A stretch of DNA of 64,000 nt, from assembly GCF_044389085.1 (NCBI RefSeq), contig NZ_JBIRXP010000002.1, positions 62,001 through 126,000 on the forward strand, written 5' to 3'. The position numbers were made by a program, and so were the translations under genes. Every line of letters starts with the position of its first letter. Position 1 is the first letter of the stretch. Below are positions 9,002 through 16,988 of this stretch, one piece after another. Origin of the DNA: Isoptericola sp044389085. Its GTDB lineage: Bacteria; Actinomycetota; Actinomycetes; Actinomycetales; Cellulomonadaceae. Below the pieces are notes generated by a model. The model worked only from the letters and a program-made list of their open reading frames with translations. It ran no database searches and was not told where the DNA came from.

Positions 9002-9478
9002 ATGACGACGGTGACGCTGCGCCCGATGACCCCGGCCGAGTTCGACGAGTGGCAGGACGCGCTGGCCGAGGACTACGCGGCGGAGCAGGTCGCGGCGGGG
9101 CGCTGGCCGTACGAGGGCGCGGTCCGGCGCGCCCGCGACGAGTCCGCGCGGCTCCTGCCGCAGGGGCCGGACACGGAGGGAATGCTCGTCCGGCTCGCGG
9201 TGGACGCCGACGGGGAGCCGGTCGGCCGCTCCTGGGTGGCGCTGCACCCGCCGCTCGGCGTGGCCGGGATCGCGTTCCTCTACGACATCGAGGTCGTCGA
9301 GCCGCGGCGGGGTCGAGGCCTGGGGCGCGCGCTGCTGGAGGCGACGGAGGACGCCGCCCGGCAGGCGGGCGCCACCGCGCTGGAGCTGAACGTCTTCGGG
9401 CGCAACGCCGCGGCCGTCTCGCTCTACGACTCCGCCGGGTACGCCGTCGTCACGCAGCAGATGCGCAAGACGCTCTGA
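9002..9478 (+). CDS. GNAT-family N-acetyltransferase
   Basis: 158 residues (ATG at 9002; an in-frame ATG at 8993 is possible). The acetyl-CoA loop is VVEPRRGRGLGRALLEATEDAARQAGA (residues ~98-124), preceded by the strand LYDIEV and followed by the ELNVFGRNAAAVSLYDSAGYAVV tail typical of GNAT enzymes. The acceptor substrate is unknown. It stands alone, divergent from the AraC gene. Confidence 0.87.
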   Translation: MTTVTLRPMTPAEFDEWQDALAEDYAAEQVAAGRWPYEGAVRRARDESARLLPQGPDTEGMLVRLAVDADGEPVGRSWVALHPPLGVAGIAFLYDIEVVEPRRGRGLGRALLEATEDAARQAGATALELNVFGRNAAAVSLYDSAGYAVVTQQMRKTL

Positions 9479-9527
9479 CGACGACGGTGCGGCGAGGACC
9501 GAAAGGTTCCGCCCCGATCCTGGCGGC

Positions 9528-10133
9528 ATGAGCCAGACCCACGTCACCATCGAGCCCCGCGTGCTGTACGTCGGCACGCCGATCGCGCTGGTCACCACGA
9601 CGAACCCTGACGGCGGCACGAACATCGGACCCATGTCGTCCGCGTGGGCGATCGGCCGCACGGTCGTGCTGGGCTGGGGGACCGGGTCGCAGACGCTCGC
9701 CAACCTCGAGCGCGACGGCCAGTGCGTGGTGAACTACCCGCACGCGCGGCGGTGGCCGCAGGTGGAGCAGATCGCGCTGCTCAGCGGCAGCGACCCGCTC
9801 CCGCCGCAGAAGCAGGGCCAGTTCCGCACCGCGCGCGACAAGTGGACGCCCGGCGGCTTCACCGCCCAGCCGTCGACCGTGGTGCGTCCGCCGCGCATCG
9901 CCGAGTGCGCGATCCAGTGCGAGGCCGAGGTGCAGGCGATCCACGCGCCGTCCGGCCCGGACGCCGACGACTTCCGCATGGTCGAGGTGTACGTGCGCGC
10001 CGTGCACGCCGACCGGGAGGTCGTCGACGAGGCCACCGGGCACGTCGACACGACGGCGTGGTCGCCGGCCCTGTACGTGTTCCGCGAGTACTTCGGGACC
10101 GGCGACCGCCTGGGGCGCACCCGCCGCCGCTGA
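9528..10133 (+). CDS. Flavin reductase-like FMN-binding protein
   Basis: 201 residues from ATG at 9528. The N-terminal YVGTPIALVTTTNPDGGTNIGPMSSAWAIGRTVVLG segment is the split-barrel flavin-reductase fold; a later stretch LERDGQCVVNYPHA is also typical. Members bind FMN and act as NAD(P)H:flavin reductases or FMN-dependent oxidoreductases. The protein is a little longer than minimal flavin reductases and has no fused oxygenase. No partner gene is adjacent. Confidence 0.8.
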   Translation: MSQTHVTIEPRVLYVGTPIALVTTTNPDGGTNIGPMSSAWAIGRTVVLGWGTGSQTLANLERDGQCVVNYPHARRWPQVEQIALLSGSDPLPPQKQGQFRTARDKWTPGGFTAQPSTVVRPPRIAECAIQCEAEVQAIHAPSGPDADDFRMVEVYVRAVHADREVVDEATGHVDTTAWSPALYVFREYFGTGDRLGRTRRR

Positions 10134-10209
10134 CCTCGGAGCACCAGCCCGCGTCCGGTCGGGGGACACTGGGGACAGCACTACTGTCTGCCAACACAAG
10201 GAGTACCAG

Positions 10210-11151
10210 GTGCCGCAGGGAACTGTCCGATGGTTCGACGCCGACCGAGGGTTCGGCTTCATCGACCTCGGGAACGAGGCGGAGGACCTGTTCGTGCACG
10301 CGTCCGAGATCCTGGGCGGTGACGGCCCGAAGCAGCTGCGCGAGGGGCAGACCGTCGAGTTCGAGGTGGGCGAGGGCGACCGCGGCCCGCAGGCGCGGCG
10401 CGTGCGCGTCACGGGCGACCGGGCCGCCGACGCGCCGGTGGGCGTGCTCGGGACGGTCGCCTGGTACGAGCCGGCCAAGGGGTACGGCTTCGTCACGCCC
10501 GACGGCGGCGGCGGCGAGGTCTTCGTGCACAGCTCGGCCATCGTCACCGGCGGCGTGATCACCGAGGGTCAGCGGGTGGCGTTCCTCGTCGTCGACGGCG
10601 AGAAGGGGCCGCAGGCGGACCACCTGCTGCCGCTGGCGGCGGAGGCGTCCGCGCCGGCGTCCGACGGGGCGGACGGCACCGTGTCGTGGTTCGACGACGT
10701 CAAGGGCTTCGGGTTCATCGCCCCCGACGCGGGTGGCGGGGACGTCTTCGTCCACGTCAACGCGCTCGGCCCGGGGCTGACGGGGCTCTCCGAGGGCGCC
10801 CGCGTGACGTTCGACGTCGTCGAGGGCGACAAGGGCCCGAACGCCCGCGACGTGCGGCTCGCGCGCGGGTCCGGCGGTGCGCACGGAGGCGGCGGGCGGG
10901 ACCGCGACCGCGGCCGGTCGGGCCGCCCCGCGGGACCGGCCGGGCGGGCGCGTGCGGGCGAGGGCACCGTCGCGCGCTACGACGCCGACCGCGGCTTCGG
11001 CTTCATCACCCCGGACGCCGGTGGCGACGACCTGTTCGTGCACGTGTCGGTGGTGCGGGACGCCGAGTTCCTGGAGGAGGGCGACCGGGTCCGCTTCAAG
11101 GTGCGCCAGAGCGACCGGGGGCCGCAGGCCGACGGCGTCGAGCTGATCTGA
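10210..11151 (+). CDS. Protein with four tandem cold-shock domains
   Basis: 313 residues from GTG at 10210, with RBS AAGGAG at 10198-10203. Four cold-shock domains are visible, each with the RNP1-like aromatic motif and the RNP2-like VFVHV: VRWFDADRGFGFIDL (1-66), VAWYEPAKGYGFVTP (~78-142), VSWFDDVKGFGFIAP (~155-218) and VARYDADRGFGFITP (~253-313). A Gly/Arg-rich linker (residues ~220-248) separates the third and fourth. Ordinary bacterial Csp proteins are single ~67-residue domains, so this is a chained nucleic-acid binder, presumably an RNA chaperone. It ends at a strong hairpin and precedes the dnaK operon. Confidence 0.85.
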   Translation: MPQGTVRWFDADRGFGFIDLGNEAEDLFVHASEILGGDGPKQLREGQTVEFEVGEGDRGPQARRVRVTGDRAADAPVGVLGTVAWYEPAKGYGFVTPDGGGGEVFVHSSAIVTGGVITEGQRVAFLVVDGEKGPQADHLLPLAAEASAPASDGADGTVSWFDDVKGFGFIAPDAGGGDVFVHVNALGPGLTGLSEGARVTFDVVEGDKGPNARDVRLARGSGGAHGGGGRDRDRGRSGRPAGPAGRARAGEGTVARYDADRGFGFITPDAGGDDLFVHVSVVRDAEFLEEGDRVRFKVRQSDRGPQADGVELI

Positions 11152-11156
11152 ACCGA

Positions 11157-11194
11157 GGCCCCCGGCTGTTCGCTCACGGCGAACGGCCGGGGCC
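11157..11194 (+). terminator. Terminator hairpin after cold-shock gene
   Basis: An inverted repeat of about 16 bp with one bulge (GGCCCCCGGCTGTTCGC pairing with GGCGAACGGCCGGGGCC) around a TCAC loop begins 6 bases after the stop. It insulates the heat-shock promoter downstream. Confidence 0.7.
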
Positions 11195-11224
11195 ACCTGG
11201 GGGAATATCGACGCGCCGAGCAAG

Positions 11225-11245
11225 GTTGAGCCAAGCAGACTCAAC
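11225..11245. promoter_or_regulatory. HAIR element 1 (HspR operator)
   Basis: GTTGAGC-N7-ACTCAAC matches the HAIR consensus CTTGAGT-N7-ACTCAAG recognised by HspR in Streptomyces and mycobacteria. It lies about 110 bp before dnaK, and the operon it fronts encodes an HspR homologue. Confidence 0.85.
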
Positions 11246-11260
11246 TTTGGCGCCTGCAGT

Positions 11261-11290
11261 TTGCGAGTCCCGGGCGCCGAGATTTACGTT
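11261..11290 (+). promoter_or_regulatory. Candidate dnaK promoter
   Basis: A possible -35 TTGCGA (11261-11266) and -10 TACGTT (11285-11290) are spaced by 18 bp, and the -10 overlaps the left half of the second HAIR. Such overlap would let HspR block RNA polymerase. The assignment is by eye. Confidence 0.45.
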
Positions 11291-11308
11291 GAGTGCAGTT
11301 GACTCAAC
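11288..11308. promoter_or_regulatory. HAIR element 2 (HspR operator)
   Basis: GTTGAGT-N7-ACTCAAC, a near-perfect HAIR palindrome, 63 bp downstream of the first and 45 bp before the dnaK start. Two operators in tandem are typical of actinobacterial dnaK promoters repressed by HspR with DnaK as co-repressor. Confidence 0.88.
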
Positions 11309-11352
11309 CTCGGGTGCACAGGCGCCCGGACGTACGCATGGAGGCATCACAC

Positions 11353-13236
11353 ATGGCTCGAGCAGTCGGTATCGACCTGGGTACCACCAACTCGGTGGTC
11401 GCCGTCCTGGAGGGCGGCGAGCCCACCGTCATCGCGAACGCGGAGGGGTCGCGCACGACGCCGTCCGTCGTCGCGTTCTCCAAGACCGGCGAGGTCCTCG
11501 TCGGTGAGGTGGCCAAGCGCCAGGCGGTCACCAACGTCGACCGCACCATCTCGTCGGTCAAGCGCCACATGGGCACCGACTGGTCGGTCGAGATCGACGA
11601 CAAGAAGTACACCGCGCAGGAGATCTCCGCGCGCGTGCTCGGCAAGCTCAAGCGCGACGCCGAGGAGTACCTGGGCGAGCCCGTCACCGACGCGGTCATC
11701 ACCGTCCCGGCGTACTTCAACGACGCCGAGCGCCAGGCGACCAAGGACGCCGGCCAGATCGCGGGCCTCAACGTGACGCGCATCGTCAACGAGCCCACCG
11801 CGGCGGCCCTCGCCTACGGCCTCGAGAAGGGCAAGGAGGACGAGCTCATCCTCGTCTTCGACCTGGGCGGCGGCACGTTCGACGTCTCGCTCCTCGAGGT
11901 CGGCAAGGACGAGGACGACTTCTCCACCATCCAGGTGCGCGCCACGTCCGGCGACAACCGCCTCGGCGGCGACGACTGGGACCAGCGCATCGTGGAGCAC
12001 CTCATCAAGCAGGTGAAGAACAGCGCGGGCGTCGACCTCTCCAAGGACAAGATCGCCCTGCAGCGCCTGCGCGAGGCGGCGGAGCAGGCCAAGAAGGAGC
12101 TCTCCTCCGCGACGAGCACCAACATCTCGATGCAGTACCTGTCGATGAGCGAGAACGGCCCCGTCCACCTGGACGAGAAGCTCACGCGCGCGCAGTTCCA
12201 GCAGATGACGCAGGACCTCATCGACCGCACCAAGGCGCCGTTCCACGCGGTCATCCGCGACGCCGGCATCTCGATCTCCGACATCGACCACGTCGTGCTC
12301 GTGGGTGGCTCCACCCGCATGCCGGCCGTGACCGAGGTCGTCAAGGAGCTCACCGGCGGCCGCGAGCCCAACAAGGGCGTCAACCCGGACGAGGTCGTCG
12401 CCGTGGGCGCGGCCCTGCAGGCCGGCGTCATCGGCGGCGAGCGCAAGGACGTGCTGCTCATCGACGTCACCCCGCTGTCCCTCGGCATCGAGACCAAGGG
12501 CGGCGTGATGACCAAGCTCATCGAGCGCAACACGGCCATCCCCACCAAGCGCAGCGAGATCTTCTCCACGGCGGAGGACAACCAGCCGTCCGTGGCGATC
12601 CAGGTCTTCCAGGGCGAGCGCGAGTTCACCCGCGACAACAAGCCGCTGGGCACGTTCGAGCTCACCGGCATCGCCCCGGCGCCGCGCGGCGTCCCGCAGA
12701 TCGAGGTCACCTTCGACATCGACGCGAACGGCATCGTGCACGTGTCCGCCAAGGACCGTGGCACGGGCACCGAGCAGTCGATGAAGATCACCGGCGGGTC
12801 GGCCCTCCCCAAGGAGGACATCGACCGCATGGTGAAGGACGCCGAGGAGCACGCCGCCGAGGACAAGAAGCGGCGCGAGGAGGCCGAGACGCGCAACCAG
12901 GCCGAGGCCTTCGCGTACTCGATGGAGAAGCAGATCGCGGACAACCGCGACAAGCTCCCCGCCGAGGTCGTGACCGAGGTCGAGGCCGACATCGCCGGCG
13001 TCAAGACCGCCCTGGAGGGCGAGGACGCCGACGCCGTCAAGGCCGCGTACGAGAAGCTCGGCGCGTCCTCGCAGAAGATCGGCCAGGCGCTCTACGCCTC
13101 GGCCGAGCAGGAGCAGGCCGCGGGCAACGCCCAGGCCGCCGAGGACGACGCGGCCTCCGCCGCCGGCGCCTCCTCCGCTCCCGACGAGGACGTGGTCGAC
13201 GCCGAGATCGTCGACGACGAGGACGACAAGAAGTGA
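11353..13236 (+). CDS. dnaK: Molecular chaperone DnaK (Hsp70)
   Basis: 627 residues from ATG at 11353 with GGAGG at 11340-11344. The nucleotide-binding domain shows GIDLGTTNSVV, VPAYFNDAERQATKDAG, VFDLGGGTFDVSLL and VLVGGSTRMP; the substrate-binding domain begins near residue 365 (LLIDVTPLSLGIETKGG). The tail is Asp/Glu-rich and ends in a DDEDDKK-type run, normal for actinobacteria. DnaK folds proteins with DnaJ and GrpE and, with HspR, represses its own operon. It is the first gene of dnaK-grpE-dnaJ-hspR. Confidence 0.98.
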   Translation: MARAVGIDLGTTNSVVAVLEGGEPTVIANAEGSRTTPSVVAFSKTGEVLVGEVAKRQAVTNVDRTISSVKRHMGTDWSVEIDDKKYTAQEISARVLGKLKRDAEEYLGEPVTDAVITVPAYFNDAERQATKDAGQIAGLNVTRIVNEPTAAALAYGLEKGKEDELILVFDLGGGTFDVSLLEVGKDEDDFSTIQVRATSGDNRLGGDDWDQRIVEHLIKQVKNSAGVDLSKDKIALQRLREAAEQAKKELSSATSTNISMQYLSMSENGPVHLDEKLTRAQFQQMTQDLIDRTKAPFHAVIRDAGISISDIDHVVLVGGSTRMPAVTEVVKELTGGREPNKGVNPDEVVAVGAALQAGVIGGERKDVLLIDVTPLSLGIETKGGVMTKLIERNTAIPTKRSEIFSTAEDNQPSVAIQVFQGEREFTRDNKPLGTFELTGIAPAPRGVPQIEVTFDIDANGIVHVSAKDRGTGTEQSMKITGGSALPKEDIDRMVKDAEEHAAEDKKRREEAETRNQAEAFAYSMEKQIADNRDKLPAEVVTEVEADIAGVKTALEGEDADAVKAAYEKLGASSQKIGQALYASAEQEQAAGNAQAAEDDAASAAGASSAPDEDVVDAEIVDDEDDKK

Positions 13237-13880
13237 CGGACGAGAACACGCAGGGGACCCCCGAGCCCGAGGGCTCGGGGGACACCCCGTTCCAGTTCAC
13301 CGACAAGCGCAAGGTCGACCCGACGTCCGGGGAGGCCCGCGCGGCCTCCGGTGCCGCGTCGTCGGGGGCCGACGACGCGGGCGCGACCGAGGGTTCCGAC
13401 CCGCTCGCGGCGCTCGACTTCGAGCCCGAGGGCGAGGCCGCCGAGAGCGCCGAGGTCCTCAAGGCCAAGGCCGAGGCGGCGGAGCACCTGGACGCGCTGC
13501 AGCGCGAGCGGGCGTCGTTCACCAACTACCGCAACCGGTCGCTGCGCGACCAGGAGGCGGCGCGCACCCAGGGCACGCAGGACGTGCTCAGCGCGCTGCT
13601 GCCGGTGCTCGACGACATCGAGCGCGCCAAGCAGCACGCCGAGCTGTCCGGGCCCATGGCGGCCATCGCGGAGAAGCTCGACGCGTCGCTGGCGAGGTTC
13701 GGCATCGAGCGGTTCGGCGCGGTCGGGGAGGAGTTCGACCCGAACGTCCACGAGGCGCTCATGCACAACGTGGACCCCGACGCGACGGCGACCACCGTCG
13801 CGATGGTGGTCGAGCCCGGCTACCGGATCGGCGAGAAGGTCGTCCGCGCCGCCCGCGTGGGCGTCGTCGGCCCCGAGTGA
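13233..13880 (+). CDS. grpE: Nucleotide exchange factor GrpE
   Basis: 215 residues from a GTG overlapping the dnaK stop. A long, disordered, acidic N-terminus (~70 residues) is followed by the coiled-coil dimer helix (EVLKAKAEAAEHLDALQRERASFTNYRNRSLRDQE) and the beta domain with VGEEFDPNVHEALMHN and VVEPGYRIGEKVVRAARVGV. GrpE exchanges ADP for ATP on DnaK. Coupled translation with dnaK fits its stoichiometric role. Confidence 0.97.
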   Translation: MTDENTQGTPEPEGSGDTPFQFTDKRKVDPTSGEARAASGAASSGADDAGATEGSDPLAALDFEPEGEAAESAEVLKAKAEAAEHLDALQRERASFTNYRNRSLRDQEAARTQGTQDVLSALLPVLDDIERAKQHAELSGPMAAIAEKLDASLARFGIERFGAVGEEFDPNVHEALMHNVDPDATATTVAMVVEPGYRIGEKVVRAARVGVVGPE

Positions 13881-13887
13881 CACCCTT

Positions 13888-13962
13888 CCGCGAGATCGAC
13901 CCGCCCGTCGTGAGATCGACCCACCGAGGGTCGACCCCACGACGGGTGGGTCGATCTCGCGG
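13888..13962. repeat. Large intercistronic palindrome between grpE and dnaJ
   Basis: Arms of about 25 bases, 13888-13912 and 13938-13962, pair almost perfectly (ends CCGCGAGATCGACCC and its complement GGGTCGATCTCGCGG, one mismatch within). The 25-base loop contains a further degenerate copy of the arm (GAGATCGACCCACC). The structure occupies nearly the whole gap and could attenuate or protect the dnaJ-hspR half of the mRNA. It resembles two other intergenic palindromes in this window that share the CCGCGAG edge. Confidence 0.75.
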
Positions 13963-13985
13963 ACAATGACAGGAAGGAGGACGTC

Positions 13986-14990
13986 GTGACAGGTCAGGAC
14001 TGGATCGAGAAGGACTTCTACTCCGCTCTCGGCGTCCCCAAGGACGCGGACGACGCGGCGATCAAGAAGGCGTACCGCAAGCTGGCGCGCAAGTACCACC
14101 CGGACCAGAACCCGGGCGACGCGTCGGCCGAGGCGAAGTTCAAGGAGATCGGCGAGGCGTACGCCGTGCTGTCCGACGCCGAGCAGCGCCAGCAGTACGA
14201 CGCCGTGCGCGCCATGGCCGGCGGCGGCGCCCGCTTCGCGGCGGGCCCGGGCGGCGGGGGCAACGGCTTCGAGGACGTCTTCGGCTCCATGTTCGGCGGC
14301 GGCGCCGGCCCGAACGTGCGCTACCAGCAGTACCCCCAGGGGGGCGCGGGCGGCGGCGGCTTCGAGGACATCCTCAGCTCGATGCTCGGCGGCCAGGGCG
14401 GCTTCCGGTCCGGCGGCCGGCGCGCCGGCTTCACGACCCCGCAGAAGGGCCCGGACGTCGCGGCCGAGACCACGCTGCCGTTCCGCACGGCCGTGGAGGG
14501 CGCCACCGTGGAGTTCACGGTGGACGGCCGCAAGGTCAAGACGAAGATCCCCGCCGGCGTGAACGACGGCCGCAAGCTGCGCATCCGCGGCAAGGGACGC
14601 CCTGGCTCGGGTGGCGGGGACGCCGGCGACCTCGTGGTCACCGTGCACGTCGCGCCCCACCCGGTCTTCACGCTCGACGGCGCGAACCTGCGCATGACGG
14701 TCCCCGTGACGTTCGCGGAGGCCGCGCTGGGCACGACGCTCGAGGTGCCGACGCTCGACGGGCACACCGTGCGGCTCAAGGTGCCGGCAGGCACGCCGAC
14801 CGGCCGCGTGCTGCGGGTCAAGGGTCGCGGCGTGCCGAGCGGGAAGACGCAGGGCGACCTGCTGGTCACGGTTCAGGTCGCCGTGCCGCAGAAGCTCAGC
14901 AGGAAGGCGAAGGAGGCGCTCGAGACGTTCGCCGCGGAGAGCGACCACGAGGACGTCCGGGCCGGGCTCGCGCAGCGCGCGGCGGAATGA
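13986..14990 (+). CDS. dnaJ: DnaJ-family co-chaperone lacking the zinc-finger domain
   Basis: 334 residues from GTG at 13986 with AGGAAGGAGG just before it. The J domain spans residues ~7-75 with HPD in KYHPDQNPGD. A Gly/Phe-rich linker of about 70 residues follows, then the C-terminal substrate-binding domains (DVAAETTLPFRTAVEGATVEF... VTFAEAALGTTLEVPTLDG). No CxxCxGxG repeats are present, so it is a class II (CbpA-type) J protein, although it sits where class I dnaJ is found in many actinobacteria. It stimulates the DnaK ATPase. Confidence 0.92.
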   Translation: MTGQDWIEKDFYSALGVPKDADDAAIKKAYRKLARKYHPDQNPGDASAEAKFKEIGEAYAVLSDAEQRQQYDAVRAMAGGGARFAAGPGGGGNGFEDVFGSMFGGGAGPNVRYQQYPQGGAGGGGFEDILSSMLGGQGGFRSGGRRAGFTTPQKGPDVAAETTLPFRTAVEGATVEFTVDGRKVKTKIPAGVNDGRKLRIRGKGRPGSGGGDAGDLVVTVHVAPHPVFTLDGANLRMTVPVTFAEAALGTTLEVPTLDGHTVRLKVPAGTPTGRVLRVKGRGVPSGKTQGDLLVTVQVAVPQKLSRKAKEALETFAAESDHEDVRAGLAQRAAE

Positions 14991-15024
14991 CGCGGCGGGT
15001 CGTGCTGCGGCGAGGGAGGTAGCG

Positions 15025-15450
15025 ATGGTCACCGAGGACGCACCGGTGCTGACCGTGTCGCAGGCGGCCCGGCTCGCGGGCATGCACCCGCAGACCCTCC
15101 GGCAGTACGACCGCCTCGGGCTGGTGACGCCGCGCCGGACGGCGGGCCGCGGCCGCCGCTACTCGCAGCGCGACGTGGCGCGCCTGCTCGAGGTGCAGCG
15201 CCTCGCCCAGGTCGAGGGCATCAACCTTGCCGGGATCCGGCGCATCCTCGACCTGCAGGAGCATGTCGCCCAGCTCGAGGGCCGCCTCGCGGCGCTCGCG
15301 ACGGAGCCCGGCGGCCGGGTGTTCACGGCCGGCACGACGGGCGACGTCGTGGTGGTGCGCCGAGGCCAGCGCCTCCGCCGCGCGGAGCGGGCGGAGATCG
15401 AGGCCGCCGAGGGCGCGCTGGTGCTCTGGCGCCCGCACCGCCGCGGCTAG
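15025..15450 (+). CDS. hspR: Heat-shock repressor HspR (MerR superfamily)
   Basis: 141 residues from ATG at 15025 with GGGAGGT upstream. The MerR-type HTH is at the N-terminus: VSQAARLAGMHPQTLRQYDRLGLVTPRRTAGRGRRYSQRDVARL (residues ~11-54), followed by a coiled-coil helix (LDLQEHVAQLEGRLAAL). HspR binds HAIR sites together with DnaK to repress the dnaK operon; two HAIR sites lie ahead of dnaK. It closes the operon 34 bp after dnaJ. Confidence 0.95.
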   Translation: MVTEDAPVLTVSQAARLAGMHPQTLRQYDRLGLVTPRRTAGRGRRYSQRDVARLLEVQRLAQVEGINLAGIRRILDLQEHVAQLEGRLAALATEPGGRVFTAGTTGDVVVVRRGQRLRRAERAEIEAAEGALVLWRPHRRG

Positions 15451-15495
15451 ATCTTTCCGCAACGCAATTCTTCTCTAATTCATCTGTGCAATAGG

Positions 15496-15509
15496 TAAGG
15501 TATTCCTTA
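15496..15509. promoter_or_regulatory. Palindrome TAAGG-N4-CCTTA in AT-rich promoter region
   Basis: The 166-bp gap after hspR is unusually AT-rich for this genome and holds the palindrome TAAGGTATTCCTTA, about 110 bp before the DUF1540 start. It is loosely like an iron-box half-site arrangement but too short to assign a regulator. Confidence 0.35.
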
Positions 15510-15616
15510 TTCGATCTCCGGGGAATTCGTGCGCGCATTCACTGTGCAATTCCGTGCGAGAGGAATATCGTGGTTCGCAGCGGCGAGAGCCGGCGTCGAG
15601 CGACGAGGAGCACGCG

Positions 15617-15925
15617 ATGAGCACGCTGATGGAGATGCCCGAGGTCACCGAGTGCACCGTCGAGGGCTGCGGCTACAACCATGACCACGGGTGCCACGCC
15701 GGCGCGGTCACCATCGCCGGGCACACCGGCGACGCGGCGTGCGCCACGTTCATCCCGCTGAGCTCCAAGGGCGGCCTGGAGAAGGTCGTCGCCCACGTGG
15801 GTGCCTGTCAGCGCGGCGACTGCGTCCACAACTCCGACCTCGAGTGCGCGGCGACGGCCATCCGCGTCGGGCCCGGCCCGGACGACGAGAGCCACGCCGA
15901 CTGCCTCACCTACGCGCACCACTGA
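15617..15925 (+). CDS. DUF1540 cysteine-rich protein
   Basis: About 102 residues from ATG at 15617 (CGAGGAG seven bases upstream). Two related Cys clusters are seen: VTECTVEGCGYNHDHGCHAGAVTI with CATF, and GACQRGDCVHNSDLECAATAI with C near the end, the CxxxxC...C...C pattern of DUF1540 metal-binding motifs, duplicated here. The role of DUF1540 is unknown; the Cys/His spacing suggests zinc or another metal. It follows the heat-shock operon but has its own AT-rich promoter region. Confidence 0.8.
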   Translation: MSTLMEMPEVTECTVEGCGYNHDHGCHAGAVTIAGHTGDAACATFIPLSSKGGLEKVVAHVGACQRGDCVHNSDLECAATAIRVGPGPDDESHADCLTYAHH

Positions 15926-15971
15926 CGCGACGCCGACCCCCGCCGGAGAGGGTCGGAGGGTCGGTCAGGAG

Positions 15972-16763
15972 CTAGCGGGCCAGCTGCGTCAGCAGCTCGA
16001 CGGCGGCGGCGTGCGTCGTCGGGAGGCGCTCCACCCACACCCGGGTGGGGCGCCTCAGCGCGTCCCCGAGACCCATGAGCGCGGCGTTGCGCTCCACCAC
16101 CCCGCGGGTGGCCTTGGCCAGGTCGGGCACGCCCGTGTCGCGGCGGGCCAGCACGGTGAACACCCCGTCGGTGAGGGCGGCCATCGGGTGCCCTTCCCCG
16201 TAGACCTGCTCGAGGGCGCGGCCGACGGTCGCGGAACGCGCCGCGCGGTCCCACGGGGCGAGCCCGTCGACGGCGACGTCGACGACGACGAGGCAGTGCG
16301 TGTCCGGCACGCCCTGGTCCGCGCCGACCGCGGCGCCGTAGGTCTCCCGCAGCCGCTCGGCGAGGTACTCGCGCGTGGGCAGCCCCGAGCTGGGGTCGCG
16401 CAGCGCCCCGAGCGCCGGCTCGGCGTCCCGTCCGCGCACCCATCCGACGGCCACCGCGCGGATCGCGTCGGGGTCGGTCGGCTCGTGGGCCGCGCGGTAC
16501 AGGCACTCGACGTCGTCCAGCGTCTCGCCCAGGCCGACGCCGGCCCGGCCGCGCGCGGCGCCGAGGCGGTGGGCGGCGGCGTGCGGGGAGCGGCCGTCCT
16601 CGAAGGCCTCGACGAGCGCGTCCACGGCCGGGTGGTACCAGTCGTCGGGGCGCAGCCACACCTCGGCGAGGCTCGTCGCGCGCCAGCGGTCGAGCACGTT
16701 CGAGACGTGCTCGGGCGCGCCGTTCTCCGGCGCGCTCGGGGGACCGCTCGTGGACCGGTTCAT
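15972..16763 (-). CDS. Degenerate GGDEF-like hypothetical protein
   Basis: 263 residues if begun at ATG 16763; starts at 16790 or 16793 are also possible. The C-terminal half has the layout of a GGDEF domain: DPSSGLPTREYLAERLRETY (like the D-x-LT-G-L-P-N-R entry helix), then a HCLVVVDVAVDGL strand where the nucleotide loop should be. There is no GGDEF active-site motif, so it is not a cyclase. The N-terminal half (YHPAVDALVEAFEDGRSPHAAAHRLG) is not recognised. It is divergent from the sigma/anti-sigma fusion gene and may share its promoter region. Confidence 0.6.
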   Translation of the reverse strand: MNRSTSGPPSAPENGAPEHVSNVLDRWRATSLAEVWLRPDDWYHPAVDALVEAFEDGRSPHAAAHRLGAARGRAGVGLGETLDDVECLYRAAHEPTDPDAIRAVAVGWVRGRDAEPALGALRDPSSGLPTREYLAERLRETYGAAVGADQGVPDTHCLVVVDVAVDGLAPWDRAARSATVGRALEQVYGEGHPMAALTDGVFTVLARRDTGVPDLAKATRGVVERNAALMGLGDALRRPTRVWVERLPTTHAAAVELLTQLAR

Positions 16764-16988
16764 GTGGATGGGACCGCCATGGTCAGCCATCATGACGCAG
16801 TTGTGCGGCATTGACACGGGCGAGATCGGTCCGGAGAGCCCTCTCCGCTGCCCGAGGCACGAAAATCTGCGGAAATCCTGCGGTGATCCTGGGGAATTTC
16901 ACCCCCGGGGCGGCCCTCGGGGGTGCGTAGAGTACGGAGGTCTGCGCGGTACAGCGCGCACGCAACGCAGCCAGAGCGAGGTCGGGCC

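Noticed and set aside
11347..12852. 501-codon open frame opposite dnaK
   Set aside because: A well-known antisense artefact of dnaK genes in high-GC genomes; no motifs and no ribosome site.
16890..16930. ECF-type promoter ahead of the sigma fusion gene (GGAAT ... CGTA)
   Set aside because: The two elements are about 27 bp apart, too far for a typical ECF promoter.
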